NCBI RefSeq assembly: GCF_000186865.1
Contig: NW_008705569.1
Span: 1,188,054-1,252,053 of the forward strand
Origin: Aureococcus anophagefferens
Lineage: Eukaryota; Sar; Pelagophyceae; Pelagomonadales; Pelagomonadaceae
Direction: 5' to 3'
Length of the DNA stretch: 64,000 nucleotides
The number at the start of each line of letters is the position of its first letter. Positions within the stretch are counted from its first letter, which is position 1. Below the pieces are notes generated by a model. That model searched no databases. It saw only the letters and a program-made list of their open reading frames with translations, and had not been told where the DNA came from. This document shows positions 49,701-58,586 of the stretch, piece by piece. Both the position numbers and the translations under genes were made by a program.

Positions 49701-50300
49701 CGACTCGGGCCCCGTCCAGTACCGCAGGGGCCGCGACCCCTCGGCGACGACCTTGACGACCATCTCCGCCGCGAAGACGACCATGGAGCAGTACTTGACG
49801 AAGACGACGAAGAACCAGAGCCGGGCGTCGCTCGGCTTGCTCAGGTCCGGCCGCGCGACGAGGTGCATGGTGAAGGCGACGGCGACGAGGCCGATCGTGC
49901 CGTTGACGACGACCTCGAAGACCTGGTGCCGCACGAGGTCGACGTGCGACCGGCAGATGGCCCGCCCGCAGGTCGAGAGCCGGAAGGAGTAGCAGCCCTC
50001 GGCCCAGGAGACGCCGTAGCCCCGCTCCGTCGGCTCGTCGTACCAGTAGTAGTCCATGTCCGGCACGGCCGCGGCGTCGTCGTCGCCGAAGACGACGCCC
50101 GTGTGCGTCTCGATGACCTTGCAGACGTTGGTCCGGATCTCCGCGTTCTGGTAGCTCAGGTTGCTGATGCGCTTCTCCGCCTGGTCGTGGTCGAAGTCCT
50201 CGTAGTCCTCGTCGTCGTGGTGCTCGCCCTCCTCCTCCTTCTCGTCCTCCTCTTTCTTCTTCTCCTTCTTCATCTTGAGGAACAGCGTCGTCGACGCCAT
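46742..50300 (-). CDS. two-repeat voltage-gated cation channel
   Basis: Exons 50300-48325 and 48125-46742; 1,119 residues. The acidic/Lys-rich N-terminus is followed by two six-helix channel repeats. Repeat 1 has S4 VLRLARLAKLLNR and the pore STCSDWSHML. Repeat 2 has S4 MLRLCRLLKLVN and the pore CTMDGWDVIMY. Both filters have the T-x-(S/D)-(D/G)-W form of four-domain Ca2+/Na+ channels rather than the two-pore-channel form. The long C-terminus (LDLGKRKGQKKKPGKHRKKK, then Cys-containing acidic sequence) is of unknown role. One family B introner separates the last part of repeat 2 S3 from S4. Confidence 0.85.
48126..48328 (-). mobile_element. introner, family B, in voltage-gated channel gene
   Basis: Perfect duplication CGCCGGGC flanks the element (48329-48336 on the right). 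GC-AG intron 48324-48126. Protein reads RMPGAV|PGVAML, with duplicated Pro-Gly codons, directly before S4. Confidence 0.93.
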
Positions 50301-50508
50301 CGCGCCCGCGTCTCACCGCGCGCGTCGGGGGGGTCGAGGAGCCCGGCGGAGGGGCCGGCGCCTCACGGCATGCGCCGCCGCCGCCGCGCCTGTTCGGTCT
50401 GTGCGGGCTGGCTGCCCGCACACCAAAGATGAAACCTTTCATGCAGCGCGGGTACCTTGAGGTCGGCAAGGCAACCATCGAGGGGCAGCCTCGTCCGACG
50501 TTCGAACG

Positions 50509-51663
50509 ATGGTGAGCTCGTCGAGATCGACGTCGACGCAGGACCTGCGGCGGAACGTGCTCGACGTGGAGCTCATGCCGGCGACCGCCGCGACCGACGA
50601 AAAGGAGCGATTCCTCTACGGCGGCGGCTACCAGAGCGAGGAGCGCGTCGTCGACGACGCGCCGGCGGCTCGCCGGCGCCTGCGGCCCTGGCATCTGGCC
50701 GTCTCGGTGCCCTGCTTCTTCGTCCTGGCGGGGGTCTACTTCTCGCGCGGCAGCATCATCGAGGTCGCGAGCAGCGACGACGACGACCGCCGGGCTCGCG
50801 CGGCGGCGGCGGCGGCCGAGCAGCGCGCGTCGACGGACGCGACGCCGCTCTCGAGCCTGTCCTTCCCGGGCGCCGCGTCGACCGTCGCGGACGACGACGA
50901 CGACGACGGCCCGACGCCGCTCTCGAGCCTGTCCTTCCCGGGCGCCGCGGACGACGACGACGACGACGGCCCGACGCCGCTCTCGAGCCTGTCGTTCCCG
51001 GGCGCCGCGGACGACGACGACGACGACGGCCCGACGCCGCTCTCGAGCCAGTTGCCGGGCGCGGACGAGGACGACGGTGACGTCGCGACGTGCGGCGGCG
51101 ACGCGTGGGAGTTCACGCCCGGCGGCTACCGCGAGGCCTGCGGCGGCGCCGCGGGCAACCGCGCGAGCTTTTCCAACGAAACCCTCGACGCGGCGCTCGC
51201 GAGCTGCTGCGCCGACTCCCTCTGCGCGGGCTTCTCCTACGACAACGTCACGGGCGACGGCGTCTTCAAGCGGAACCTCGAGTGCGGCGTCGCCGCGTCG
51301 GCCGCGCACGACGGCTACGCGAAGGCGTCGCGCGTCCCGAGCGCCCGCGAGGCCGACTGCGGGCCCTTCGAGCACGTCTCGGGCGGCTACCGGGAGGCCT
51401 GCGGCGGCTACGACGGCAACCTCGGCGACTTCCAGGGCCTGAGCCTCGCGGAGGCGGAGCGGGCCTGCTGCGACGCGGCGACGTGCGCGGGCATCTCCTT
51501 CGACAACGCGACGGGCAACGGCGTCCTGAAGTCGAACGTCGCGTGCGGCGTCGCGACGTCCGACGTCTACGACGGCTACTCCCTGCGGCGGTCCGTGCCG
51601 ACGCGCACCGTGGCGCGGCCCGCGCGGGGCTTCGGCGGCCCCGCCGGCCGGGGCGGGCCCTAG
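50509..51663 (+). CDS. type II membrane protein with two PAN/apple-like Cys domains
   Basis: 384 residues, single exon. A cytoplasmic N-terminus (about 65 residues) precedes one membrane helix (LAVSVPCFFVLAGVYF). An acidic repeat stalk follows, then two homologous Cys-rich domains of about 85 residues sharing GGYREACGG, CCADSLCAGFSYDN/CCDAATCAGISFDN and a closing CGVA. This pattern resembles PAN/apple-type domains that bind carbohydrate or protein. The C-terminus is Gly/Arg-rich. Tail to tail with the TLC gene, 19 bp apart. Confidence 0.7.
   Translation: MVSSSRSTSTQDLRRNVLDVELMPATAATDEKERFLYGGGYQSEERVVDDAPAARRRLRPWHLAVSVPCFFVLAGVYFSRGSIIEVASSDDDDRRARAAAAAAEQRASTDATPLSSLSFPGAASTVADDDDDDGPTPLSSLSFPGAADDDDDDGPTPLSSLSFPGAADDDDDDGPTPLSSQLPGADEDDGDVATCGGDAWEFTPGGYREACGGAAGNRASFSNETLDAALASCCADSLCAGFSYDNVTGDGVFKRNLECGVAASAAHDGYAKASRVPSAREADCGPFEHVSGGYREACGGYDGNLGDFQGLSLAEAERACCDAATCAGISFDNATGNGVLKSNVACGVATSDVYDGYSLRRSVPTRTVARPARGFGGPAGRGGP
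50890..51050 (+). repeat. 60-bp coding tandem repeat
   Basis: Nearly identical 60-bp units encode DDDDDDGPTPLSSLSFPGAA in the extracellular stalk; the first and last units are partial. Confidence 0.9.
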
Positions 51664-51682
51664 CACAAAATCGCGCCGGGTC

Positions 51683-52513
51683 CTAGTTCGTCTTCGCGCC
51701 GGACGGGTGGCCCCGCGGCGACGTCACGGGCAGCGCGGGCGCGTCGGGCGGCGCGCGCGGGTCCGGCCGCAGGGCCGTGACGGCCCAGGACACGGAGAGG
51801 CCGAAGACGAAGAGGACGGCCGCCGGGAAGACGGCGAGCTCGAAGGGCCCGAGGCGCGCGTAGTCGGCCGGCGCCATGCCGCGGACGTCGCGCGCCATCG
51901 TCGCGAGGATGCACGGGAACAGCACCAACCGGAAGACGACGTAGGCCGCCTTGAAGCCGCGCTGCAGCCAGCGCTGGGGCGCCGCGAGCCACGGCCGCGC
52001 GCGGACGCCCGGCGCGGAGAGGAGCAGCTCGTCGACGGTCAAAAACACGTTCGTCGCCTCGCAGAGCGCGGCGGCCGCGCCCCAGAAGTGGGACAGCGAC
52101 CGCGCGACGCCCGCGCCGTAGGCCACGATGACGATGCAGTGGTGCACGACGTACATCGGCCGCAGCTCGACCTCCTCGCGCGACCGCTTCAAAAAGATGT
52201 ACGGCATGTGCACGACCATGCGCGACACCAGGAGCTTGCCGAGCACGACGGACGTTGAAGTGGTGCCCGTCCAGCGCAGCGTCGCGTCGGCGTAGAGGTC
52301 GAACGACGCGTCGAGGGCGAGGACGAAGAGCAAGGGGTAGTACACCAGCCCGAAGATGGCGTCGCCGGCGACGGCGACGCAGGGCGCCTGGCGCAGGCAC
52401 GTCTTCGCCAGCGCGTAGCAGCATCCGTAGGCGACGGCCATGGCCGCGGCGTAGGTTGGGAGTGGAACAGCAGCGATGGCCGCATCATCAGGGAGCGCTG
52501 CGGGCGCCTCCAT
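51683..52513 (-). CDS. TLC (TRAM/LAG1/CLN8) domain membrane protein
   Basis: 276 residues, single exon. About seven hydrophobic helices (YAAAMAVAYGCCYALAK, GLVYYPLLFVLALDAS, VVHHCIVIVAYGAGVARSL, ELAVFPAAVLFVFGLSVSWAV). RPMYVVHHCIVIV and LCEATNVFL match the TLC pattern of CLN8/TMEM56-like proteins, which act in lipid handling or ceramide synthesis. The ceramide-synthase HH motif is present in part. Likely in the ER. Confidence 0.72.
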   Translation of the reverse strand: MEAPAALPDDAAIAAVPLPTYAAAMAVAYGCCYALAKTCLRQAPCVAVAGDAIFGLVYYPLLFVLALDASFDLYADATLRWTGTTSTSVVLGKLLVSRMVVHMPYIFLKRSREEVELRPMYVVHHCIVIVAYGAGVARSLSHFWGAAAALCEATNVFLTVDELLLSAPGVRARPWLAAPQRWLQRGFKAAYVVFRLVLFPCILATMARDVRGMAPADYARLGPFELAVFPAAVLFVFGLSVSWAVTALRPDPRAPPDAPALPVTSPRGHPSGAKTN

Positions 52514-52567
52514 CGCGTCGCCACTTCGGGGAGTTGCCCTTCAACATGCACTCAGAAAAAAGGAAAC

Positions 52568-54297
52568 CTAGGTCACGACGCAGCCTCGCGGGTCCTCCGG
52601 CGCGGCGGCGCCGTCGCGGCGCGCGTCGCCGTCGGCGCGGTCGAAGGCGGCCTGGAGCTGGGTCCGCGCGAGGGCCGCGTTCCGCGCGGCGGGCGACTTC
52701 GGGAACCGCGCGGCGACCTGGGCAGGAAAGGAGTGATTCAAGTTCGCTTCAACATGAGTGTTCCGCGCGCACGCGTTCCGGATAAAGCATCCATGCTTCG
52801 AGACCGTTCCGAGAGATGATCGCTCGTCCAAAAATCAGCCGAAACGAGCGGAAAACGGCCGAGAGAGGAGCCTTTGAAGTTGGGAATTTCGCTCTCTTGT
52901 CCTGCCCTGGCGGCGACCTCGTCCAACAGAGCCGCCGCGTCCGCGTGCTTCACCGCCGCCGCCAGGCGCACGGTGGCGCCGTCCTCGCGCAGGCCGTCGA
53001 GGGGCGCGAGGGCGCCCAGCGCCCAGGCGCCGGCCGCGTGCGCCGCGCGGACGTCGCCGTCGTCGCCGGCGAGCCCGAACAGCGCCGACACCAGCAGGTG
53101 GCAGCCGCCGCCGTCCGCGATGGCGCCCGCGGCCGCCTTGTCGCGGTGGGCGATGTTCACGAGGGAGAGGGCCGCGAGGCCCACGAGCCGCGGGCAGCGC
53201 GCGTGGCGCGACAGCGCCGACAGCACCGCGTGGCACGCGCGCGGCGCCGAGAGCCGCGTGACGTCGCGCTCCAACAATTTCGCCTAGAGATGCAAACAAC
53301 TGGCCGTTTGTCCCGCTAAAAACAGGAGACGCCGCGCCGCGACGTGGCCGAGGACGCCGAGGCCCGCGACCTGGGAGGCCTCGTCCGGCGCCGCGTGCTG
53401 GAGCGTGTCGAGGAGCGCGGCGAGCCCGCCGAGCGCGGCGAAGCGCTCGACGAAGACGGCCCCCTCGGGCCCGCCCGTCGCCGCCGCGACGGCCTCGAGC
53501 GTCGACCGCCGGTGCGCCGCCGCGCCGCCCTGGGTCGGGGCCAGGTTGACCTGGCGCAGGGCGCCGAGGACGACCGCGGACACGGCCGCGGCCTCCGCCG
53601 TCGCCTCGCCGTCGGGCCGCGGCCGCGCGCGCCGCCTCGCCTGCCCGCGGTAGTGGGCCGCGAGCCGCGCGCAGCCGAGCTCGAGGGCCGCGGCGTCGTC
53701 GGCGTAGGTCGCCATGGCCGCCGCGAGCGCCGCCGGCGGGCTGACCGGGTCGCGCGACGCGCGGTCGAGCGCGAGGCGCACGGCGGCCGCCGCGGGCCGC
53801 GCGGCGCCGGCGGTCTCGTCGTCGCTGTCGTCGCTGGAGATGGACGCGTCGAGGGCGTCGCCGGCGTCGAGGGGCGCGTCGGGCTCGTCCTCCGACGCCG
53901 ACGACTCCGACTCGGAAGACGACTCGCCGCCGGAAGCCCTAACGAGCGCCGCGCCGCTCTCGCCGGAGTCCCGCAGCTCCCCGAGGACCTCGGCGACGGC
54001 CTCGGCGAGGCGCGCCGCCGCCGGCTCGTCGCTGGGCTCGCAGAGCCGCCCGAGGAAGATGCGGAAGAGCTTGAGCTGGAAGAGGCAGCCCTCGACGCTG
54101 CCCCGGGCCGTCGCCGGGTCGAGCCCCGCCAGGACGTCGGCGGGCGCGCGCGCGTCGAGCTGCGACGCGACGCGCCAGGAGTCGCGCAGCACGGCGTCGG
54201 GCACGACCTGGACGGGCGGACTGAGGAGCAGCGTCTCCGCCGTGCGGAGGGTGGTGGCAAGGTGGGCGTCCATCTTCCTGGCCTCGGAGGTCAACAT
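52568..54297 (-). CDS. HEAT/ARM-repeat protein of unknown function
   Basis: Exons 54297-53344, 53283-52906 and 52717-52568; 493 residues (start at MLTSEARK, or at M of MDAHL, 54273). Helical repeats at both ends (ALVRASGG ..., VGLAALSLVNIAHRDKAAAGAIADGGG) flank an acidic Ser/Glu/Asp stretch (SESESSASEDEPD). The 60-bp intron (53343-53284, phase 0) is low in GC and ends CATCTCTAG. The second intron is a family A introner. No named family. Confidence 0.68.
52718..52909 (-). mobile_element. introner, family A, in HEAT/ARM gene
   Basis: Perfect duplication GCGGCGAC (52710-52717 and 52910-52917). GC-AG intron 52905-52718. Protein reads EVAAR|VAARF, showing the duplicated codons. Confidence 0.94.
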
Positions 54298-54419
54298 GCC
54301 GATGATGCCTCATGACAGAGGCCCAGTTTCCTGAGTTTCGATAGCATAGACGCGGCCTTTGCGCTGCCGCCGCACGCCGACCTACCCGCGCGGCGCCGCG
54401 CGGGCACCGCCCATTAACC

Positions 54420-55865
54420 ATGGGCGCCTCGGCGGAAGCGGAGCCGCTCCTCGCGACGCCGTTCCTGGGCGTCGACGACGTCGCGCGGTTGCGCCACGTG
54501 CTGCTCGCCTTCTCCATGATCCTGTCCTTTTGCCTCGCCCTCTTCTTCAGCATCCGCACGGAGTACACGGAGCACTGCCTCCACAGCAGCGAGGCGGCGA
54601 CGACGGGCACGCTCGCCGTCATCGCCTACTACCTGTGCCACGCGGTGTCGAACCCGATCCTGGGCAAGCTCAGCGACTCCGTCGGCCGCAAGCCGCTGCT
54701 CCTCGCGGGCATCGCGGCCATCGTGGCGGTCTTCGGCTTGTTCGCCGTGATCAGCGACCCCCTGACGTTCATCCTGTTATTCGCCGCGCTGGGGGTCGTC
54801 GACAGCTCGAACGTCATGTACCATTTGATGATCGTCGACACGGCGTCCGTGGACCTCCGGGCGGGCGGCGGCTTGTTCGCCTTCTTCGCGTCGCGGGCCC
54901 AGGTCGACGGGGTGCTGGCGGCGCCGCCCAAGGGGGGTGCGGAGGTCGACGAGCCCATCCAGCAGCGGCGGGTCGCCGTGCTCTTCAGCGCGATCTACGT
55001 CGCTTCTTTGCTCGCGGCGGGCCTGGGCTTCGGCGCCGCGGTCCTGCTGGAGGGCGGCATCGGCGTGCGCGGCACGGTGGCCGTCGCCGCGGCGTCGATC
55101 CTGCCCCTCTTCTTCTTCGTCGCCTACGCGCTGCCGGAGACGGCGCGGTTGGCGGAACCGAGCGGCGCGGACTCGTGCTCCGGCGCCGTCTCGGCGGTGC
55201 TCGCGGAGCAGGCCGCGGGGCTCGCGCTGCTGACGGAGACGCCGCGGCGGCGCCTCTTGCTCTTCGCGACCTTCTGCCAGCACGGCGCGGCCGCGGGCGC
55301 GTCCGCGCTGATGATCTACTGGGCGGTCTACAAGTTCGGGTTCGGAATGCCCGCGCAGACGGCCGTGCTCCTCGTGGGCCTGTGGGCCATCGGTCTCGGC
55401 GTGGCGCTCCTCCAGGGCGTGTTTATTCCCGTGTTCGGGCTCGACGGGCCCCGCGCGTGCGTCGCGGTCATCGGCGTTTCCGCGTGCTGCGCGGCGTTTC
55501 TGGCGCTCGCCTTCGAGCCCTGGATGGTCTTCGTCGGCGTCATGTCCGTGCTCGGCGCGGCCATCAACCCGGAGGTGCGGTCCCAGATCACGGCGGACGT
55601 GGCGCTCGCGGACCAGGGCTTCGTCCAGGGGGCCATCCAGACCGTGAACTCCGTCGGCGACTCGTTCGGCGCGTTCGTGCTCCTCGTGACCTTCGAGGAC
55701 ACGACGGACGACGACGCCGCCCACGACACGCACCGGGGGCGCCACTCCATCCGCGCGAACCTCATCTGGCACGTCATCCTCGGCCTGAACTTCTGCGCCG
55801 TCTGCGCGCTGCTCCTCGTCAAGGAGACCCCGCCGCGGCCCCAGACCGCGCGACCCATGTTGTAA
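54420..55865 (+). CDS. major facilitator superfamily transporter
   Basis: 481 residues, single exon. About 12 membrane helices with a central loop. The MFS motif GKLSDSVGRKPLLL lies between helices 2 and 3. The family resembles the TetA/HIAT1-like drug and sugar transporter group (GQSVSD-like AINPEVRSQITADVALADQG near helix 10). Substrate not predicted. Divergent from the HEAT/ARM gene with about 120 bp between starts. Confidence 0.82.
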   Translation: MGASAEAEPLLATPFLGVDDVARLRHVLLAFSMILSFCLALFFSIRTEYTEHCLHSSEAATTGTLAVIAYYLCHAVSNPILGKLSDSVGRKPLLLAGIAAIVAVFGLFAVISDPLTFILLFAALGVVDSSNVMYHLMIVDTASVDLRAGGGLFAFFASRAQVDGVLAAPPKGGAEVDEPIQQRRVAVLFSAIYVASLLAAGLGFGAAVLLEGGIGVRGTVAVAAASILPLFFFVAYALPETARLAEPSGADSCSGAVSAVLAEQAAGLALLTETPRRRLLLFATFCQHGAAAGASALMIYWAVYKFGFGMPAQTAVLLVGLWAIGLGVALLQGVFIPVFGLDGPRACVAVIGVSACCAAFLALAFEPWMVFVGVMSVLGAAINPEVRSQITADVALADQGFVQGAIQTVNSVGDSFGAFVLLVTFEDTTDDDAAHDTHRGRHSIRANLIWHVILGLNFCAVCALLLVKETPPRPQTARPML

Positions 55866-55936
55866 CTGTCTCGTCATCGGACTCATCGCGCGGCGCCATG
55901 TGCCCGCCGATACTCTTTCGTGAAAACGGCCGAGTG

Positions 55937-57776
55937 TTATCGGACCTCGGTGGACACGTCGTCGGCGTTCGTCGCGGCCTCGCGGTCGATGGCCAGGGGT
56001 CCGACGTCCAACACCGTGCCCGCGTCCCCCGTCCGCCGGTTCCCGAAGCTCAGGCTCTTGAACTGGTCCGTGGCCCCGGGCAGCATGAAGAGCAGCTCGA
56101 GGTCCACGGAACTGTCGCACTGCGCCTGCACGGAGAAGTCGCCGTCGTCGTTAGCCTTGGCCGAGACGATGCCCGCGTAGTCGACGCCCACGGAGCGGAC
56201 GACCATCTTCTGGTTCGCGAGGAGGTCCTTGACGTCGTCCATGAAATACAAGTTGCCCGTGATGAGCACGGCCTTGTACGGACTATCGCAGTTGAAGAAG
56301 CCGCTACTCCGCACCTTCAGGCCGATCGACGCGGTCCGCGGGTCCTTGGCGAAGGCCTTGAGGAACGCCGACACGGACAGCGAGCCGCGCGCGTTGTCGT
56401 AGTCCATTTTGGGCGTGCACTTGCCCTTCTTCTTGAGCCCCCCCGCCTTCGCCTTCGCCGGCTTCGCCTCCTTCTTCGCGCGCTTCTTCACCTCGCCGTC
56501 GACGTCCAGGTCCACGTCGTCCTCCAGCTCCGTCCACGTGCCCGTGTCCTCGTCCAGCTGATACGCCTTAGGCATTTCTTCCAGCTTTGCCGCCGCGGCC
56601 TCCGAGACGGTCTTCCGGAGCGTGACGTCGGCGCCCGCCGGGCATTTCAGTTTCTTCGACGGGTCGTCGGCGTCGCTCAGGTCCACGAAGCAGGCGCCCC
56701 AGCTCTGGATGGGAGCGCCGGAGCCTACCGAGGGTGACAGGGTCGGATTTCTTCCCGGCGAGATTCGCGCGAAAAAACACTCGCGTCGCTCGACGCCGGC
56801 CGGAGCCGTCGACGAAGCTCCCCGGCATCGCGCCGAGCGCGGCGGCATCGCCGGCGTCGATGACCGCAAAGGCCACGGCGGCGACGCCGTCGAAGGCCCC
56901 CCCTTCAACGTCGACGAGGGACGCCGCGGGGATCGCGAGCGTCGAGCCCGAGGCCGCGTGCTCGACGGAGCCGCCGGCCTTGGCGTCGACCCTGGCCTCG
57001 AGGACGGGCAATAATTTCGCGACCTTGGCCTCGACGCCGTCCGCGTCGTCGACGGCGAGGACGCACGTCGCGTAGCCCGGCGCCGTCACGCGCGCGGGGC
57101 CCGACCCGTCGACGAAGAAGCGGCCGTCGGCGCCCGTGAGCGCGGCCGCGGCCCCGGCCCGTTCCGCGAGCGCGCCCGCGACGGGCGCGCCCGTCAAGGC
57201 ATCCACCGCGACGCCGTAGACCCCGGCCACGAGCGGCTTCAGGGCGAAGCCGAGAGTTGTCTTCTCGGGCAGCGCGAGCTTCGCCGTCGCGGGAAAAAAA
57301 CCGTCGGCGGCGCAGTCGACGGCGCACCAGCCGTGCACCTTCACCGCGGCGTCGAAGCGGCCGTCGGCGTCCGTCGTCGTCTGCGCCTGGAGGCCCTCTT
57401 TGGAAACGACGGCGACGCGCGCGCCGGCGACGGCCGCGCCGTCGGCCGCGGACGCCGCCGTGCCGGTCACGACGCTCTCCTCGACGTCGCCCGCGAAGCC
57501 GCCGCCGCCGCCGATGTTCAGGTCGCAGGCCACGGCGAGCAGACCGCTGCGCACGCCGCTGAGGAGCGTGGCGTCGACTTCTTCGGGCAGCGGCAGCCGC
57601 GCCATGTAGGCTTCGTCGACGCCGCGGCTCGCGGCGTAGCTCAGGACGCGCTCCTTTGCAACGGCCTCGCCGGAGATCTGCTGCTCGCCCCAGAGATCGT
57701 CGGCGAGCTCCTGGAGGGCGTCCACATCGTCCGCGGCGGGGACCTCGTACTTGGAGACGGACGACGAGGCGCCCAT
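55937..57776 (-). CDS. CILP/FAM171-like beta-sandwich protein with N-myristoylation signal
   Basis: Exons 57776-56795 and 56724-55937; 589 residues. MGASSSVSKYE is a good N-myristoylation signal, suggesting membrane attachment. Carboxypeptidase-regulatory-like repeats follow (GRFDAAVKVHGWCAVDCAAD, GADGRFFVDGSGPARVTAPG), then a CILP/FAM171-like region (MPGSFVDGSG, GAPIQSWGACFVDLSDADD, CPAGADVTLRK, YQLDEDTGTWTELEDD) and a Lys-rich linker. The 70-bp GT-AG intron is flanked by 8-bp direct repeats (see short introner). Function unknown. Confidence 0.7.
56725..56798 (-). mobile_element. short introner-like intron (family C candidate), 70 bp
   Basis: Intron 56794-56725 has GCTCCGGC on both sides (56799-56806 and 56717-56724), with CGGC left in the exon. 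That is the 8 + 4 layout of the long introners. Ends CCCTCGGTAG. Confidence 0.6.
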
Positions 57777-57927
57777 CGGCGCTGCCCCACGTCAATGAAT
57801 AACTTGAACATTCAACAATCCAGCTCGCGCGCTCGAGCGGGCGCCCTCGGTTCGAACGAGCCGCGCCGTCAAGACGTCGCCTTCACCGCTCCTCCGCGCG
57901 CTCCTGTGCCTCGCTCTCGCCGCAGCC

Positions 57928-58500
57928 ATGCCCGCCAAGCTCTTCGTCAAGAAGCTCAGCGACGCCGCGTCGCTGCCGAAGCGCGGCTCGGAGCTCGCCG
58001 CGGGCTGGGATCTGGCCGCGAGCCAGCCCGTCGTCGTGCCCGCGCGCGGCAAGGCCATCGTGCCGACGGACCTGGCCATGGCGACGCCCGGCGACTGCTA
58101 CGCGCGCATCGCGCCGCGGTCCGGCCTCGCGGTCAAGAAGTTCGTCGACGTCGGCGCGGGCGTCGTCGACGCCGACTACCGCGGCGCCGTCGGCGTCGTG
58201 CTCTTCAACCACGGCGACGCGGACTTCGAGGTGAGCCCCGGCGACCGCGTCGCCCAGCTCATCCTCGAGAAGGTCCACCTCGACGCCGAGGTCGAGGAGG
58301 TCGCGGAGCTGCCGGCGACGACCCGCGGCGCCGGCGGCTTCGGGTCCACGGGCGTCGCGGGCGACGCGCCCGCGGCCAAGGTCCGCGCCATCTCGCCGCC
58401 CGTGCCGCCGCCGGCGGACCTCCTCGCCAAGTTCGAGGCGCTCCAGGCCTCCCACGAGGCGCTCCTCGCGCGCGTCGCCGCGCTCGAGGCCGCCAAGTGA
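57928..58500 (+). CDS. DUT: dUTP diphosphatase with C-terminal coiled coil
   Basis: 190 residues, single exon. All five dUTPase motifs are visible: [10 protein letters not shown] (I), PRSGLA (II), [17 protein letters not shown] (III), GDRVAQLIL (IV) and [10 protein letters not shown] (V). The enzyme hydrolyses dUTP to dUMP, keeping uracil out of DNA. Motif I has Trp where Tyr is usual. After motif V there are about 50 extra residues: a Pro-rich linker and a heptad coiled coil ([20 protein letters not shown]). Divergent from the CILP/FAM171-like gene with 151 bp between starts. Confidence 0.93.
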   Translation: MPAKLFVKKLSDAASLPKRGSELAAGWDLAASQPVVVPARGKAIVPTDLAMATPGDCYARIAPRSGLAVKKFVDVGAGVVDADYRGAVGVVLFNHGDADFEVSPGDRVAQLILEKVHLDAEVEEVAELPATTRGAGGFGSTGVAGDAPAAKVRAISPPVPPPADLLAKFEALQASHEALLARVAALEAAK

Positions 58501-58586
58501 GGCGCCGCTCGCGCGCGGGTAAAGATGTGCAAGATGATGTGCGCCGCGTGGAAAGATTCGACACCACGCGAGTTGGAGACATGGGA

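Noticed and set aside
53284..53343. Short family C introner in the HEAT/ARM gene
   Set aside because: The intron is plausible by frame, but no 8-bp duplication is visible (GTCCTCGG against GCGAAATT).
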